Below, one piece after another: positions 54,265-62,825 of a stretch of DNA of 64,000 bases. The notes beneath the pieces are model-generated. The model had not been told where the DNA came from. It ran no database searches and saw nothing but the letters and a program-made list of their open reading frames with translations. The position numbers were made by a program, and so were the translations under genes. This DNA comes from Bacteroidota bacterium (GTDB lineage Bacteria; Bacteroidota; Bacteroidia; Palsa-965). The stretch covers positions 317,063 to 381,062 of the forward strand of contig VBWE01000001.1 of the NCBI GenBank assembly GCA_006218065.1. Direction: 5' to 3'. Position 1 is the stretch's first letter. Each line of letters opens with the position of its first letter.

Positions 54265-54285
54265 GTAGCCGCTTTTTTGTCAAAA

Positions 54286-54293
54286 CAAATATA
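54286..54293 (-). promoter_or_regulatory. Bacteroidetes-type -7 element for the 53530 gene
   Basis: Minus-strand TATATTTG matches TAnnTTTG, 22 nt upstream of the ATG at 54264. It lies close to and partly interleaved with the divergent promoter. Confidence 0.5.
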
Positions 54294-54297
54294 ATCC

Positions 54298-54325
54298 TTG
54301 TAAGTTAATAAAAAGAATAAATTTG
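54298..54325 (+). promoter_or_regulatory. Bacteroidetes-type promoter for the 54351 gene
   Basis: TTG (54298-54300), a 17-bp spacer and TAAATTTG (54318-54325) match both parts of the Bacteroidetes promoter. The ATG follows 25 nt later. Confidence 0.65.
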
Positions 54326-54350
54326 AAAAAATCTTACGCGTTCAGAAGCC

Positions 54351-55811
54351 ATGAAAATACTGCAGAATATTATCGGAATGATGAACAAGGAGGAGGTTCG
54401 TCACCTTAAACTTTTTATGGGCCGCACCAATTCCGGATCCGACCGCAAAGACGCGGACCTGTTTGATTTTATCCGGAAGTATTATCCCGAATACGACGAG
54501 GAAAAAATTCAAAAGCGGCTGTACGGAAGCAAAGACAAAAACGCGCTGTACCGGCTGAAGAACAGGCTGCTCGACGACCTGGGCAAAAGCCTTTCACTGC
54601 AGTATTACGATGACAACGATTTCAACCTGGTTGTGAACAGCTTAGTTCTTTCGCGTTTATTCCAGGCGAAAACACAGCCCAGGATCGCTTTGCACTACCT
54701 GGCCAAAGCGGAGAAAAAAGCGCAGGAAAGCGATGCCCTCGACCTGCTGGATATTATTTACAGCGAATTTATCCGGCTTTCGCAGGAAACCCTCGAGCTG
54801 AACCCGACCGAATATATCCGGCGCAGGAAAGCAAACCGCGAACAACTGAACCGGCTGCAGGAAATCGACGATATCCTGGCGGAAGTGATCTTCAAGGTGC
54901 GGACCACGCAGAATTTTTCGGGACAGGATTACCGCATCATCGAAACGCTGCAGCAAAAAGTGAATGAATTTTCACGCCGCAGGGAAGCCCGGAACAGCGT
55001 GCAGCTCCGTTTCAAGATATACCAGTCGGTGAGCAGGATCCTGCTGCAGAAGCATGATTACCCGCTGCTTGAAAAATACCTGCAGCAAACGTATTCCGAT
55101 TTCACCCGGCAGGCGCTTTTTTCCAGGAACAATCACGACACGAAACTGCAGATGCTCACCTACCTGGCCAACGCGACGTTTAAAAACAACAAGCACGATC
55201 TTTCACTGGATTATGCGGCGAGCCTGAAAGAATCCATGGGTGAATTCGGCGGCATGCTGCACGACAAGTATCTTTTCTTTTATTACAATACGCTGGTGAT
55301 AAACTACTCGCGGAAAGACCTGAACCGGGCGATCGAAATTCTCAACGAAGCGAAGGACAGCCCGGTGATTAAAAAACTTCCTTTTTATACGGTGTTCATT
55401 TACGCGAACCTCGCCGTCGCCAATTTCGACAACAGGAATTACAAGCAGGCCATCCGCAACCTGGTGAAACTGATGATGGAACCGGGTTACCCGAATCTCG
55501 ACCGGACGCTTCGCCTGCGGCTGGGCGTGGCGGAACTGATTATCCGTTACGAACTGGGCGACTTCGACATCCTGGAACACCGGATCGACCAGGTGCGCAA
55601 GGAGTTTGCCGACCTGTTGAAAACCAAGAGCGGAAAACGTCACCAGGATATGATCGGTATAATCGCCGAGATGGTGACGACCGCTTCCGTAAAAAAGGAA
55701 AAGAAGCTCATGCAGAAAATCGACCGCCTCGTTTCCAGCGCCAACAGCGAACAGGCGAATGAAAGCGATATTATCAATTACAATGTATGGCTGACGGCGA
55801 AAACCGCATGA
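54351..55811 (+). CDS. Helical-repeat hypothetical protein (paralogue of the 17765 gene)
   Basis: The 486-residue protein is soluble, helical and has no signal peptide. The N-terminus (LQNIIGMMNKEEVRHLKLFM) parallels that of the 17765 product, and the central part has TPR-like pairs (LALHYL-, LVNSLVLSRLFQAK, LAVANFDNRNYKQAIRNLVK). It probably acts as an interaction scaffold. Two copies 37 kb apart with different neighbours suggest a lineage-expanded family. I do not recognise a named domain. Confidence 0.7.
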   Translation: MKILQNIIGMMNKEEVRHLKLFMGRTNSGSDRKDADLFDFIRKYYPEYDEEKIQKRLYGSKDKNALYRLKNRLLDDLGKSLSLQYYDDNDFNLVVNSLVLSRLFQAKTQPRIALHYLAKAEKKAQESDALDLLDIIYSEFIRLSQETLELNPTEYIRRRKANREQLNRLQEIDDILAEVIFKVRTTQNFSGQDYRIIETLQQKVNEFSRRREARNSVQLRFKIYQSVSRILLQKHDYPLLEKYLQQTYSDFTRQALFSRNNHDTKLQMLTYLANATFKNNKHDLSLDYAASLKESMGEFGGMLHDKYLFFYYNTLVINYSRKDLNRAIEILNEAKDSPVIKKLPFYTVFIYANLAVANFDNRNYKQAIRNLVKLMMEPGYPNLDRTLRLRLGVAELIIRYELGDFDILEHRIDQVRKEFADLLKTKSGKRHQDMIGIIAEMVTTASVKKEKKLMQKIDRLVSSANSEQANESDIINYNVWLTAKTA

Positions 55812-55863
55812 AGGTTGTTTCTTCGGGACATTGAGCATTTTTTGTCCCGGCAAAAACGAAAAA

Positions 55864-57855
55864 CTATTTATTCCGTTTCGGGCCGCGGCCCATGCGCTCC
55901 AGTATTTTGACCTGCGCTTTGTACATGCTGTCGTAATACTGCCCTTTTGCACTATTCCCCTTGTTGAAGTAAAACGACGAGAGGTTCGAGAGCCGATCGA
56001 TATTTCCCGGGTTTACCATCGCGGCCACTTCATAAAAACCCGCGGCGAGATCTTTATTTCTCGACGTGTTCTGGATGAGTGAAGCTGCAGTCATATACGG
56101 CTGATCGGATTTCGGGTTATTCTCCGCCGCCCGGCGCAGGATATGGAGACAGGAAGTAAACCGTCCTTTCAGCGCTTCCAGTTTGGCGAGCTGTTCGTAA
56201 GGCGCCATGTACGTGGAATCGGCTTCGATCGCCGCGTCGAAATAAAATACGGCCGAATCGCGCAGGTTGGTATTGAGGTGCGCCATGCCCATGTTGAACA
56301 AACCTTCTTTGTATTTCGGGTTCAGCGTGATCGATTTCCGGAAAAAATATTTGGAGGAATCGTACTCGCGCATGAAAAAGAATGTCGAACCGAGATTGCT
56401 CCAGGCCGTGGCATAATCGGGATAAATTTCCACCGCTCTGCGGAAATGATATTTAACGATCGTGAGCGAGTCGTAATGTTTATGCGCCAGCGCGCTGCTC
56501 GAAACCAGCGAACCGAAAAGTAAGTTTGCCTTGGCCGAATTGTCGAGATGCTCCATGTCGTTTCCGTAGAGCGTCATCTTGTTTTCCCAGTCCTCGTTGC
56601 GCGCAATACTGCGCAGGCCGAATGCAAAAACAAGTAAAAGGATCACCGTCCGAGGCCACCGGCCTGTTGACCATTTATAAGCCGAAAGATCGAGTTTTCC
56701 TGCGCGGAAAAGCAGTACGATGACCACGATGCAGAAACCGAGCGCCGCGGAATATGCAAAACGTTCGGCCATCAGCCCCGGCGTTGCACGCACAATGTTG
56801 GAGAACATGGCGATGTTGGCCAGGTAAAAAATAATGCCGAAGGTGAGCAGGCTTTTTTTCCGCAATGTTTTGATGCAGTAAAAACCGAGCGCCGCATGAA
56901 AGACAAGCGAAACGATGGAAACGACATTGGACCAGTCAACCAGCGGGATATACTCGAAACCATAGTAGTACGAAAGCGGGTGCGGAAAAATATGAATAAG
57001 CACATACTGTGCGAGCACATAAAACCCGGTGGCGCTTCGCTCGGGAATTCCGGCGTTGGTGGCGCGGAAAGGATTTTCGTGCAGCAGCAGTTCACGCTTC
57101 GCCGCAGGCAGCCCGCTCATGATCAGGTAAAGAACGACCAGCGCCAGGATCAGCGGAACGAGATACATCGCCGCACGCGAAAATTTCATGTCGGTGAAAT
57201 ACCACATCGCCAGCGGGATAAGAACCAGGTAGGGCAGGATGGAAAATTTGCAGAGCATCCCGGCCAGAAACGCCAGCGGGTAAAAAACCAGGTAAAACCA
57301 TTTTCCCGTTTCGTAATGCCGCCAGGCCATCTGCATACCGATGATGCAGAACAATAAACTCAGCAGCTCGTCCCGGCACTTGATATTGTCCACCACTTCG
57401 GTATGCAGCGGGTGCACGGCAAAAAGCAGGCTGATGAAAAAAACGACCCAGTCGCTATACCCGTGAAGCCATTTTTTCAGCAACCGGAAAAGCAGCACAA
57501 TGGTGAGCGCATACAGCAGCAGGTTGATGAAATGACTTACATGCGGCTTCTGCCCGAAGATGGAATGTTCGATCGCAAATGCCGTGAGTGTCATCGGGCG
57601 GTACTCGTAGCCGGAACCGTCGCTGTTGAAAAACGTCCGCGATTTGAATATTTCCGGGATGGCGGAAACGCCTTTGTTGGTGAGTGCGTTGCTGCCGTTT
57701 GTATAAAATTCGTCGTCGAGCGCATACCCGTTGAAAACCGAATTGATGAAAACGGCAAACACAACCAGCACAAGCATCAGCTCGAAACGGTTGTTTTTGA
57801 TGAACCCGTTGCCGGCGGATTCGGAAGCGGCGGTTTTCTTTTTCTGTTTGGACAC
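55864..57855 (-). CDS. TMTC-like GT-C membrane glycosyltransferase with TPR domain
   Basis: The start is GTG at 57855; no ATG is suitably placed. The 663-residue protein has a first membrane helix followed by the GT-C motif LDDEFY (Asp47-Asp48), then about ten helices with FAVHPLHTEVVDNIKCRDEL in an early loop. A C-terminal TPR domain follows (about 430-650: YPDYATAWSNLGSTFF, LNPKYKEGLFNMGMAHLN). Eukaryotic TMTC proteins of this layout transfer mannose to protein Ser/Thr from a lipid-linked sugar. The bacterial members may glycosylate exported proteins. Its tandem paralogue lies 52 bp upstream on the same strand. Confidence 0.87.
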   Translation of the reverse strand: MSKQKKKTAASESAGNGFIKNNRFELMLVLVVFAVFINSVFNGYALDDEFYTNGSNALTNKGVSAIPEIFKSRTFFNSDGSGYEYRPMTLTAFAIEHSIFGQKPHVSHFINLLLYALTIVLLFRLLKKWLHGYSDWVVFFISLLFAVHPLHTEVVDNIKCRDELLSLLFCIIGMQMAWRHYETGKWFYLVFYPLAFLAGMLCKFSILPYLVLIPLAMWYFTDMKFSRAAMYLVPLILALVVLYLIMSGLPAAKRELLLHENPFRATNAGIPERSATGFYVLAQYVLIHIFPHPLSYYYGFEYIPLVDWSNVVSIVSLVFHAALGFYCIKTLRKKSLLTFGIIFYLANIAMFSNIVRATPGLMAERFAYSAALGFCIVVIVLLFRAGKLDLSAYKWSTGRWPRTVILLLVFAFGLRSIARNEDWENKMTLYGNDMEHLDNSAKANLLFGSLVSSSALAHKHYDSLTIVKYHFRRAVEIYPDYATAWSNLGSTFFFMREYDSSKYFFRKSITLNPKYKEGLFNMGMAHLNTNLRDSAVFYFDAAIEADSTYMAPYEQLAKLEALKGRFTSCLHILRRAAENNPKSDQPYMTAASLIQNTSRNKDLAAGFYEVAAMVNPGNIDRLSNLSSFYFNKGNSAKGQYYDSMYKAQVKILERMGRGPKRNK

Positions 57856-57907
57856 GTGTGTTTTTGTCGGCGCGAATAAAAGTATTAAAATAAAACAGGG
57901 TACGAGC

Positions 57908-60013
57908 TCATTTTGCTCCCGGTTTCTGCTCCATCATTTTTCTTTGTTCGCGCAGTATCGAAAGCTGTTGCTGCGCCAGCGACGCTTTTTCCTGTTCCCC
58001 GTTTTTCAGCTGGCGGTCAACGGCGAGTTCCATCCGGCTGATCAGCAGGTCGAGGTAACGGATCGCTTCCGGCATTTTGTTTTCCCGGCGCAGCAGGTTG
58101 ATCAGCGTATTCAGGCAGTTGAAATTATCGGGATTCAGTCCGACCGATTTTTCGAAGCCGGCGATGGCTCCCGCGGTATCTTTTGCCAGCAGGCGGCTTT
58201 CACCCAGGCGATGATACACCCGGTCCTTTTCTTTCACGTGGCGCGTGCCGGTCAGCAGAATTTTTTCAGCGCCGGCATGATTTCCCGTGCTGTCCAGCAT
58301 CGCCGAAACGGAAATATATCCCGGCGTGAATGTGGAATCCGCGCGGATCGCGCCGAACATGGCCCGGGCAGCGGAATCTTTTTTGCCGAGATTATAATAC
58401 GCAATGCCCAGGTTGAAATACGTGTCCTTATTCGTACTGTCGAGCGCAATGCTGGTCAGGAACGCTTTCCGTGCGCCGTCAAAATCCCGGATCAGCACGA
58501 GATCATTTCCCAGGTTATTGTGTGCAATGGCGTAGCCGGGAAAAATCTCCACGGTTTTCTTAAAATACTGTATGGCCTCCGGGATCCGCGAATAATCGCT
58601 TTTACGCATCGCATCGGTAGAAAGCAGCATCGCGTAAAGCATATTTGCATTCGCCGATTCGGTGAGGTACGGCATATCGTGGCTGTACAACCTCATTTTG
58701 TTTTCCCAGTCGCCGTTTCTTCCCACCGAACGGAATGCAAAAACAAGCGCGATGGCCAGCAGCACATACGAGGACTTCCGCCCTTTCTGAAAAGTGAATT
58801 GCGCTTTATCCAGGAAACGGAAAACCAGCCAGGCGAGCAGGATACAAAACCCGATGCTTGCGCCGTAAGTGAAACGTTCGGCCATCAGTCCCGGTGTGGG
58901 CATGGGAATATTCGAAAACAGGAAAATATTGCCGAGGTAAATGGCGAGTCCCCAGCCCCAGGTCGTTTTTTTACGCAGCCCGATAAAGGCGAAAACGGAC
59001 CCGGCAAGATGTATGATGAGCGAAGCAATAGCCAGGATATTATCCCAGCCCACAAGCGGAACATGTTTGTACCCGTAATAATACACCAGCGGCTGCGGAA
59101 CGAAATGCAATCCGAGATATCGCCCGAGCACGTAAAACCCGGTAGCCGTTTTTTCCGCAAAACCGGCTCCCGCGGCGATCATCGGGTTTTCATGCAGCAG
59201 CATCTGGCGGCTCGCCGGGGGAACCATAAGTTTGATGAACACGGTAGTGATGATCAGCACCGCGAGCAGGGGCAGCGTGTACATCAGGATCCGTTTCCAC
59301 CCGGCATCGCTGAAAAGATGAAATGCGATCGGGAAAAGAATGAGAAACGGCCCGATGGAAGGCTTGGACAAAACGCCTATCCAGAAAAGCAACGGGTAAA
59401 TAACCAGGTAAACCGGGCGGCGCGTAAGATGATATTTCCAGGCGAACCAGATCGAACCGAGTGCGCCGAGCAGCATCAGCAATTCATCGCGCGATTTGAT
59501 ATTATCAACGACTTCGGTATGCAGCGGGTGAACCAGGAAAAGCAGCGCGGCCAGGAATGCAAACCAATCGCCCTGGCTGGAAAACCAGCGTCGGAATAAG
59601 GCGAAAAGAACGAGTACGGTAAGCGCATAAAGCACCAGGCTGATCATGTGACTCACCCGGGCGTGCTGCCCGAACAAAGCCGTTTCGATGGCAAAGGAAG
59701 CCGCCACGGCGGGCCTGTAGGAATAACTCGCCCCGTCGCTGTGATGAAAAGTCCGGCTCGTGAAAATTTCCGGGATCCCGGAAAACCCTTTGCGGATCAG
59801 CTCTGCGATAAGCGTATTCCCGTTGTCAACATAAAAATCGTCGTCGAGATTATACCCGTTTTTCAGGGAATTGCCGTAAACCAGTACAACCGCCAGGACG
59901 AGCAGCAAAGCCAGCCTGTTTTTCCGTATCCAGGCAGTAAAAGCCCCACCCGCCTTATTGTTAACAGCAGGTTTGTCCTGTTCTTTTTTTTTTGTCCGTG
60001 AAGATCCCGACAT
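57908..60013 (-). CDS. TMTC-like GT-C membrane glycosyltransferase with TPR domain (tandem paralogue)
   Basis: The 701-residue protein shares the layout of the downstream copy: Lys/Arg-rich cytoplasmic N-terminus, LDDDFY (Asp57-Asp58), the loop FLVHPLHTEVVDNIKSRDEL, and 'AAGAGFAEKTATGFYVLGRY' aligned with 'GIPERSATGFYVLAQY' in the paralogue. TPRs extend from about 450 to 650, then a Gln-rich coiled tail. Keeping both catalytic-site loops in both copies argues that each is active, possibly with different acceptors. It is the first gene of the pair. Confidence 0.87.
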   Translation of the reverse strand: MSGSSRTKKKEQDKPAVNNKAGGAFTAWIRKNRLALLLVLAVVLVYGNSLKNGYNLDDDFYVDNGNTLIAELIRKGFSGIPEIFTSRTFHHSDGASYSYRPAVAASFAIETALFGQHARVSHMISLVLYALTVLVLFALFRRWFSSQGDWFAFLAALLFLVHPLHTEVVDNIKSRDELLMLLGALGSIWFAWKYHLTRRPVYLVIYPLLFWIGVLSKPSIGPFLILFPIAFHLFSDAGWKRILMYTLPLLAVLIITTVFIKLMVPPASRQMLLHENPMIAAGAGFAEKTATGFYVLGRYLGLHFVPQPLVYYYGYKHVPLVGWDNILAIASLIIHLAGSVFAFIGLRKKTTWGWGLAIYLGNIFLFSNIPMPTPGLMAERFTYGASIGFCILLAWLVFRFLDKAQFTFQKGRKSSYVLLAIALVFAFRSVGRNGDWENKMRLYSHDMPYLTESANANMLYAMLLSTDAMRKSDYSRIPEAIQYFKKTVEIFPGYAIAHNNLGNDLVLIRDFDGARKAFLTSIALDSTNKDTYFNLGIAYYNLGKKDSAARAMFGAIRADSTFTPGYISVSAMLDSTGNHAGAEKILLTGTRHVKEKDRVYHRLGESRLLAKDTAGAIAGFEKSVGLNPDNFNCLNTLINLLRRENKMPEAIRYLDLLISRMELAVDRQLKNGEQEKASLAQQQLSILREQRKMMEQKPGAK

Positions 60014-60197
60014 GCGGGCCTAAAGTATAAATAAAGGATCAGAAGTCCGGAACAGGACAATTCACCGCCCGCAACCGGTAAGTCGCCCTAAACATTGGAC
60101 AGATGGTCGAAAAAACGGCAAAAGCCCGGCCTGTTTTAAGGTATAAACAAAAAATTTGTAAATTTCGGGTTCATTCACACAGCAAACCAAACAGTCC

Positions 60198-62501
60198 ATG
60201 AAACACCTTTACAAGCACTTAGTACTTGCTGTATTTGCGTTACTCACCTTTGCGCCGGCAAACGCGCAGGTGTGTATCCCGGGATACACTTCCCTCTGCA
60301 GCAGCGGGGATTATATTGATAACTTCTCCACCACGCTGGGAGTTACCAACATTACCAACAACGCCTCGGGCTGTAACGGCCAGCCGAATAATTACATTGA
60401 TTATTCGTCTACCCAGTATATTACCATCGCACCGGGAGCCACATTCAACCTGTCTGTTCAGGCCGGAACATCCTGGTCCCAGGGTTTCCGTATCTGGATT
60501 GACTACAACAACAACAGTATTTTCACCGATCCGGGTGAAGATGTCTGGAATTCGGGTTTTGCCTCAACCAGTGCATTCACCGGGTCTGTAACCGTTCCGA
60601 TCACCGCTTCGGGCATTGTAAAAATGCGTGTCCGCTGCCAGTATGCAGGCGTTCCTGCCGATCCGTGCAATACGCTTACTTTCGGAGAAGTGGAAGACTA
60701 CGGCGTAGTGCTTTGCGCCATTCCGACCGCGCCCACGGCAACAAGTCCTGTCCAGGGATGTCTCGGGTCATCGGCAACACTCACGGCCTCCACATCGGCA
60801 ACCACCCTGGCCTGGTACACCACGCCAACCGGGGGAAGTCCGATAGGAACGGGGTCGCCATTTACGACGCCGCCATTGGTCGGAAATACAAGCTATTATG
60901 TTGAAGCGCAAAACGGAGGTTGTGTAAGTCCTACACGAACCCAGGTTGATGTAATTGCCAATCCGCCCCCGGTAGCCAGCTTTACCTCGCCGATGACCGT
61001 ATGCGGAAGCAGCACGGTACTTGACGCAGGTAACCCGGGCTCAACCTATTTGTGGAGCACCGGCGCGGGAACGCAGACCATCACGGTAAATACGAACGGT
61101 AACTATTCCGTTACAATCCAGGATCTCATCGGATGCATCGGCACAAGCACGGTTCAGTTAACGCTTAACCCGAACCCGGTTATTTCTCTTGGTTCTGATA
61201 CGGCCCAGTGCGGAGGCTCAATCGCGCTTTCCGGCCCTGCGGGATATACTTCGTACCTGTGGAGCACAGGAGATACCAACCAGAACGATACCATCGGAAC
61301 AACCGGCGCGTATGCACTTACTGTAACAGATGCGAACGGATGTACCGGAACGGATTCGATCCAGGTAACGATCAACTCATCGCCCATCGTAAATCTTGGC
61401 GCGGATACCATCCAGTGCGGCGGAACGGTTACGCTTGATGCGGGCAATCCCGGGGCGGTATTTTTCTGGAGCAATAATACGACCAACCAGACCAACCCGG
61501 TAAGCAGCAGCGGAAGCTACGATGTACATGTGATTTCGCTGGCCGGCTGCCACAGCTATGATACGATACTGGTTACCATCAACCCGATCCCGGTTAATAA
61601 CCTCGGTCCGGATACTTCGGTTTGTACCACCTCGTACCTGCTCGATGCAGGAAACGCGGGAAGCACTTACCTGTGGAGCAACAGCACAACGGGCCAAACG
61701 CTTAACGTAACCACGGGCGGCACCTACGATGTAACAGTGACATCGCCCGACGGCTGCGTGAACATGGATACGGTAACAGTTACGCTGAACAGCACTCCGA
61801 CGGTTTCTGCCGGCACCGACCAGATCATCTGCACCGGTTCTACTGCCAACCTGAGCGCAACCGGCGGACAATCATACATCTGGAGTACCGGCGCAACCAC
61901 GCAGGCCACTGCTGTAAACCCGACGGTTACAACGACATATTATGTAATCGGCGCAGACGTCAACGGATGCGAAGCAACGGATGTGGTTACTGTTTACGTA
62001 AACCCGCTGCCCACGGCGTCGTTCACCTACGTACAAACCGGTGTAACAGTCGTATTTAATGACAACTCGACCAATGCGACATCGTACAGCTGGAACTTCG
62101 GTGATTCACAAACATCGACGCTGCAGAACCCGACGCACGTTTATACCATCAACGGAACATACACCGTAACGCTGACTGTTACCGGTCCCTGCGGAACGCA
62201 GGTGTACACCCAGGTAATCACCATCAGCGGAGTAGGTATCGTGGATACGGATCTCGGCATCACGCTGAACCTGTACCCGAATCCGAACAACGGTGAATTC
62301 ACGCTGAACCTGGAACTCGCCAAAGAACAGCAGGTGGAAATTTCGGTTTACGATCTCCGCGGCGCGATCCTGTATCGCGAGAGCAGGCCGGTTCTGCAGA
62401 TGAACGAAAAGATTTCGCTGAACAATGCACCCGCAGGCATGTACTTCGTCCGCATCCAAACGGAAACGGGCCTGGTAAGCCGCAAGTTCATCGTGGACTA
62501 A
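60198..62501 (+). CDS. T9SS type A cargo protein with GEVED and PKD-like domains
   Basis: The 767-residue protein has a signal peptide (YKHLVLAVFALLTFAPANAQ). A GEVED domain (about 30-175) holds the marker motif FRIWIDYNNNSIFTDPGEDV and ends TFGEVEDYGVVL. Five Ig-like repeats of about 68 residues follow, with 'SLGSDTAQCGGS' and 'DANGCTGTDSI' Cys pairs, then a PKD domain (YSWNFGDSQTSTLQNPTHVY). The type A sorting tail is LNLYPNPNNGEFTLNLEL, ISVYDLRGAILY, AGMYFVRIQTE. It is likely an adhesive surface protein. A strong terminator follows. Confidence 0.9.
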   Translation: MKHLYKHLVLAVFALLTFAPANAQVCIPGYTSLCSSGDYIDNFSTTLGVTNITNNASGCNGQPNNYIDYSSTQYITIAPGATFNLSVQAGTSWSQGFRIWIDYNNNSIFTDPGEDVWNSGFASTSAFTGSVTVPITASGIVKMRVRCQYAGVPADPCNTLTFGEVEDYGVVLCAIPTAPTATSPVQGCLGSSATLTASTSATTLAWYTTPTGGSPIGTGSPFTTPPLVGNTSYYVEAQNGGCVSPTRTQVDVIANPPPVASFTSPMTVCGSSTVLDAGNPGSTYLWSTGAGTQTITVNTNGNYSVTIQDLIGCIGTSTVQLTLNPNPVISLGSDTAQCGGSIALSGPAGYTSYLWSTGDTNQNDTIGTTGAYALTVTDANGCTGTDSIQVTINSSPIVNLGADTIQCGGTVTLDAGNPGAVFFWSNNTTNQTNPVSSSGSYDVHVISLAGCHSYDTILVTINPIPVNNLGPDTSVCTTSYLLDAGNAGSTYLWSNSTTGQTLNVTTGGTYDVTVTSPDGCVNMDTVTVTLNSTPTVSAGTDQIICTGSTANLSATGGQSYIWSTGATTQATAVNPTVTTTYYVIGADVNGCEATDVVTVYVNPLPTASFTYVQTGVTVVFNDNSTNATSYSWNFGDSQTSTLQNPTHVYTINGTYTVTLTVTGPCGTQVYTQVITISGVGIVDTDLGITLNLYPNPNNGEFTLNLELAKEQQVEISVYDLRGAILYRESRPVLQMNEKISLNNAPAGMYFVRIQTETGLVSRKFIVD

Positions 62502-62521
62502 ACGTTTCTTCCAAAAACATA

Positions 62522-62562
62522 AAACCCGGCAATGTGTTGATCACATTGCCGGGTTTGTTTTT
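62522..62562 (+). terminator. Rho-independent terminator after the 60198 gene
   Basis: A 15-bp perfect stem AAACCCGGCAATGTG/CACATTGCCGGGTTT with loop TTGAT is followed by GTTTTTAT. Confidence 0.92.
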
Positions 62563-62769
62563 ATACCCGCAGATCAAAAATTGATCTTTTCCGTTTTATC
62601 ATTGCGGCTGTTCTTCTAACAGAAAAAGCACGCAAAGGACAAGCATGATTCTTCGAACGCCAAAAGCATTACTCTTTGCGTGCCCTTTGCGCCCGTCTTC
62701 TATGGCTGTGCGGCGGACAGGCCAGCTTCGTGCGCCTGGCGAGTTAAGCGTAATACAAATAGAATTAAA

Positions 62770-62804
62770 AAACAAAACCCGGACTTCTTTTCAGAAATCC
62801 GGGT
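62770..62804 (-). terminator. Rho-independent terminator after the 62826 gene
   Basis: On the minus strand, ACCCGGA ... TCCGGGT forms the stem, followed by TTTGTTTTTT. Confidence 0.8.
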
Positions 62805-62825
62805 AAATAATTTGTTGATTCATGC

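Larger units (their letters stand above)
62502..62825. other. Intergenic region with two terminators and a small inverted repeat
   Basis: This 324-bp gap separates convergent genes. It holds a terminator for each side and, between them, a 10-bp inverted repeat GCACGCAAAG/CTTTGCGTGC (62628-62637, 62674-62683) followed by CCTTTGCGCCC. Sequences of the 'CTTTGCG' type recur in many genomes as short dispersed repeats, as I recall. No ORF is supported. Confidence 0.55.

Noticed and set aside
57731-59599. Plus-strand 622-codon open frame
   Set aside because: Antisense to the TMTC-like glycosyltransferase gene, with no recognisable domain.
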